The position numbers and the translations under genes are program-made. 64,000 nt of DNA, from the NCBI RefSeq assembly GCF_024055665.1, contig NZ_JAMXMC010000003.1, forward strand, positions 98,814 through 162,813, read 5' to 3'. This DNA is from Ideonella oryzae (GTDB lineage: Bacteria; Pseudomonadota; Gammaproteobacteria; Burkholderiales; Burkholderiaceae_C). This document shows, piece by piece, positions 60,691-64,000 of the stretch (positions are counted from its first letter, which is position 1; every line of letters begins with the position of its first letter). The notes beneath the pieces are model-generated. The model searched no databases. It had not been told where the DNA came from and saw only the letters and a list, made by a program, of their open reading frames with translations.

Positions 60691-61383
60691 TCAGCCGCCC
60701 GAACGGATCACCTTCTCGTCAATCTCGCGGTAGTTGCGGCCGCCGCACTGCTTCTTCCAGGCGTCCAGGTCCATGTCGTACTCCGCAGCCGTGGTGTCCA
60801 TCGTGCGGTTGCGGGCGTTCCAGTCATCGGCACGGGCCTGGAAGGCAGTGTTCTTGGTGTCGAATGCCGCCTTGTCAGCGGCGATCTGGTCGTTGAGCGT
60901 CTTGTTCTGGGCGTTCAGATCGTCCGAGGCCTGCTGGATGGCCTTGCCCTCGCGTTCGAGCTTCTGGCGCTGGCGGTCCACGTTGTCGCCCTTGGCCGCG
61001 GCCTTGTTCATGGCGTCCATTTTGGCGTTGAACTCTTCCACCGTCTTGGACTGCTCGGCCACCTTCGCATTGAAGTCGCTAGCGACCTTCTCGATCCGGG
61101 CGGCCAGCGCGGCATGCTCGGCCGCGATGGCGTCCTTGTCGGCTTCCAATTGCTTGCGTTCCACATCCAGCTGGGTGCGCTTGGTCTTGCCGTCCTCCGC
61201 CCGGGCCTTGAGGGCGTCCTGCTGCTTCAGGCAGGCGCGCAACTCCTCGCGGCTCATGATGGGCGCCTTGGTGCTGGCGTTGCCCAGGGTGTTGATCTTG
61301 CCGTTGTCGGCGGCCAGAGCCGAGCCGGCGCACAGAGCCAGCAGCAGGCCCGGCAGCAGCGCAATGGTGGATGAACGTTGCAT
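60691..61383 (-). CDS. Secreted coiled-coil protein of unknown function
   Basis: A 230-residue protein with a signal peptide (cleavage after AGSALA, about residue 24), then an almost continuous coiled coil from about 45 to 210 rich in Lys, Asp, Glu, Ala and Gln (QQASDDLNAQNKTLNDQIAA), ending CGGRNYREIDEKVIRSGG. Two cysteines (in RACLKQ and KKQCGG) flank the coil and could form a disulfide. No family recognised. Confidence 0.75.
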   Translation of the reverse strand: MQRSSTIALLPGLLLALCAGSALAADNGKINTLGNASTKAPIMSREELRACLKQQDALKARAEDGKTKRTQLDVERKQLEADKDAIAAEHAALAARIEKVASDFNAKVAEQSKTVEEFNAKMDAMNKAAAKGDNVDRQRQKLEREGKAIQQASDDLNAQNKTLNDQIAADKAAFDTKNTAFQARADDWNARNRTMDTTAAEYDMDLDAWKKQCGGRNYREIDEKVIRSGG

Positions 61384-61502
61384 GGTTGTCCTCGAGGATC
61401 GTGGCCGGCGATGACCGGCCGCCTGGCGCCGGGTCGGCGCCGCCAAGGTGGCGATGATGCCACCACCGCCAGCCGGCCCTGAGGAGGACGGCCGGCGGGA
61501 AT

Positions 61503-62630
<1,128 letters not shown>

Positions 62631-62716
62631 TCTGGGTGGGGCACGAAAGGCCGGCAGTGTAGCCGGGCCACCGCTGCAGTGCCCTTGCCCTCGGGCAACT
62701 CCCGATCAGGCCGCGC

Positions 62717-64000
62717 TCAGCCGCGAGCCGGCGCGATCTGCTCCGCGTAGTCCACCAGCGCCTCCAGCAGCAGCTGGGCGCGCTCGTCGTCCAGCTCGGC
62801 GGCCGCCTCGGCCAGTTCGTCCACCCGCTCCAGGAAGTGGGCCACCGTGAGGCCGCCTCCTGCGCCCTCGTGCAGACGCGCCACCCGCAACTGCGCCCAA
62901 CGCTCACGCGCGCCACCGTCCAGGCTGTCCGGGAAATTGCGGGCGCGGTAGCGGAACACCAGCTCTTCCAGCCGCGGGTCGTCGAAGCTGGCGGTCTGCC
63001 AGACGGGATCGTCAGGGGCCGTCTTGCGCAAGCGATCCAGGCGGGTGCGATCCTGCGGCCCCAGGAAGCCGCCATACAGGTCCTCGTCCACATCCGCGGG
63101 CTGCGCACCGACCGGCCGGGTAAACACGTCGGGCCAGATGCCCGCCATGCTGGCGCCGCGGTGCGCGCAAACCTCGGCATGTTCGAGCGCACGGGTCATG
63201 TCCACGCCCCAGCGCTCGGCCATGGCCGGGGGCAGGGTCTTCAGGTTGCCAATGACCACCGGCGACTTGTTGACGTGAATGGTCTTGACCGGCAGCCGCG
63301 TCATGCCCTCGGGCAGGTCTTCGGTGCGGGTATAGAGGCGCTGGCGAATCTGCTCGGCATTCAGGGTGAACAGTTCGGAGGGATCCTCGGCCAGGTCCCA
63401 GACGATCAGCTCGTTGCGGTTGGTGGGGTGCGGGGCCAGCGGCCAGACCACGGCCAGGCAACCCCGCTCCGGCCCGTACATGCCGGAGATGTGCAGAAAG
63501 GGACGTCCCACGCCGATCTCGGCCCAGACGGCCTCCTTCTTGCGCAGCTTCAGGCAGAACTCCCACAGCCTCGGCTGCGCCTGGCGGATCTTGCGGGCCA
63601 GGGCGATGGTGGCGCGCACGTCGGACAGCGCATCGTGCGCCGCTTCATGCAGCAGACCGTTGGCCGCGCTCAGGTGCTCCAGCTTGAACGAGGGCCGGCC
63701 GTCCTCGTGGCGGGGCCATTCGATGCCCTCGGGCCGCAGCGCGTACATGCAGCGCACCGTGTCCAGCAGGTCCCAGCGGCCGCAGTCGTTCTTGTATTCC
63801 CGGGCGTATGGGTCCATCAGGTTGCGCCAGAACAGGTGGCGGGTCACCTCGTCGTCGAAGCGAATGGAGTTGTAGCCCACCCCCACCGTGCCTGGCCGGG
63901 CCAATTCGGCCTCGATGGTGGCGGCAAAGCGGTGCTCGGGCAGCCCCTGGGCCAGGCACTGCTGGGGCAGGATGCCCGTGAGCAGGCAGGACTCCGGGTC
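62717..64000 (-). CDS. sbcB: Exodeoxyribonuclease I, C-terminal 427 residues; start lies beyond the window
   Basis: The frame is open to the last base of the window without a start, so the N-terminus with the first DEDD acidic residues is missing. Visible are GYNSIRFDDEVTRHLFWRN, RWDLLDTVRCMYALRPEGI, the exonuclease motif HDALSDVRATIALA and the SH3-like/C-terminal regions. Degrades single-stranded DNA 3' to 5' in recombination and mismatch repair. Confidence 0.94.
   Translation of the reverse strand, partial: DPESCLLTGILPQQCLAQGLPEHRFAATIEAELARPGTVGVGYNSIRFDDEVTRHLFWRNLMDPYAREYKNDCGRWDLLDTVRCMYALRPEGIEWPRHEDGRPSFKLEHLSAANGLLHEAAHDALSDVRATIALARKIRQAQPRLWEFCLKLRKKEAVWAEIGVGRPFLHISGMYGPERGCLAVVWPLAPHPTNRNELIVWDLAEDPSELFTLNAEQIRQRLYTRTEDLPEGMTRLPVKTIHVNKSPVVIGNLKTLPPAMAERWGVDMTRALEHAEVCAHRGASMAGIWPDVFTRPVGAQPADVDEDLYGGFLGPQDRTRLDRLRKTAPDDPVWQTASFDDPRLEELVFRYRARNFPDSLDGGARERWAQLRVARLHEGAGGGLTVAHFLERVDELAEAAAELDDERAQLLLEALVDYAEQIAPARG

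Overview
The window comes from a high-GC betaproteobacterium of the order Burkholderiales. The evidence is gene order and protein similarity: leuC-leuD-leuB-asd-fimV-truA-trpF-trpB-trpA-accD-folC-SPOR-cvpA-purF-metZ and mdh/GntR/sdhCDAB-sdhE-gltA are arrangements typical of that order. A cowN gene beside a CooA-like CO sensor suggests a nitrogen-fixing relative of the Rubrivivax/Ideonella type. The genus is inference; no nif gene lies in the window.

Layout. 1-2143 is the 5' part of a large repeat adhesin (minus strand), preceded by a 370-base gene-free stretch rich in inverted repeats. 2517-3412 holds seven tRNA genes (Ala-Glu-Asp twice, then a third Asp) with their own promoter and terminator. 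3509-17799 is a minus-strand run of housekeeping genes: gltX, metZ, purF, cvpA, a SPOR protein, folC, accD, trpA, trpB, trpF, truA, fimV. 18071-22656 is asd and leuB/D/C, with a tiny entericidin-like lipoprotein between leuC and leuD. A LysR gene then diverges from a four-gene lipid-transport (MCE/Mla-type) operon and a CBS-domain gene (23845-28106).

28117-30178 is a two-gene bufferin-type metallophore system: a six-cysteine secreted peptide and an unusual fusion of its iron oxidase (DUF692/MNIO) with the DUF2063 partner. 30378-42361 is a near-complete propionate-to-succinyl-CoA module (prpE, a candidate epimerase, propionyl-CoA carboxylase, meaB, methylmalonyl-CoA mutase) with a divergent FadR-type GntR regulator. 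Next is a LysR/class A beta-lactamase divergent pair (43140-45015).

45111-57464 is a TCA-cycle island: gltA, sdhE, sdhB, sdhA, sdhD, sdhC and a HutC-type GntR on the minus strand, then mdh, a CitE-like lyase, a secreted protein, a VapBC-type toxin-antitoxin pair and acnB on the plus strand. Propionate carbon entering as succinyl-CoA would feed directly into these enzymes. 57542-58588 is the CO-response pair cowN and cooA-like. The right end holds a VOC protein, a U32 peptidase-family gene, a secreted coiled-coil protein, a KAS III enzyme and the truncated exonuclease I gene sbcB.

Most promising for follow-up are the fused bufferin maturase, the CooA-like sensor that keeps the heme-ligand histidine but lacks the neighbouring cysteine, the placement of acnB 36 bases behind a toxin gene, and the dyad-rich leader of the adhesin.
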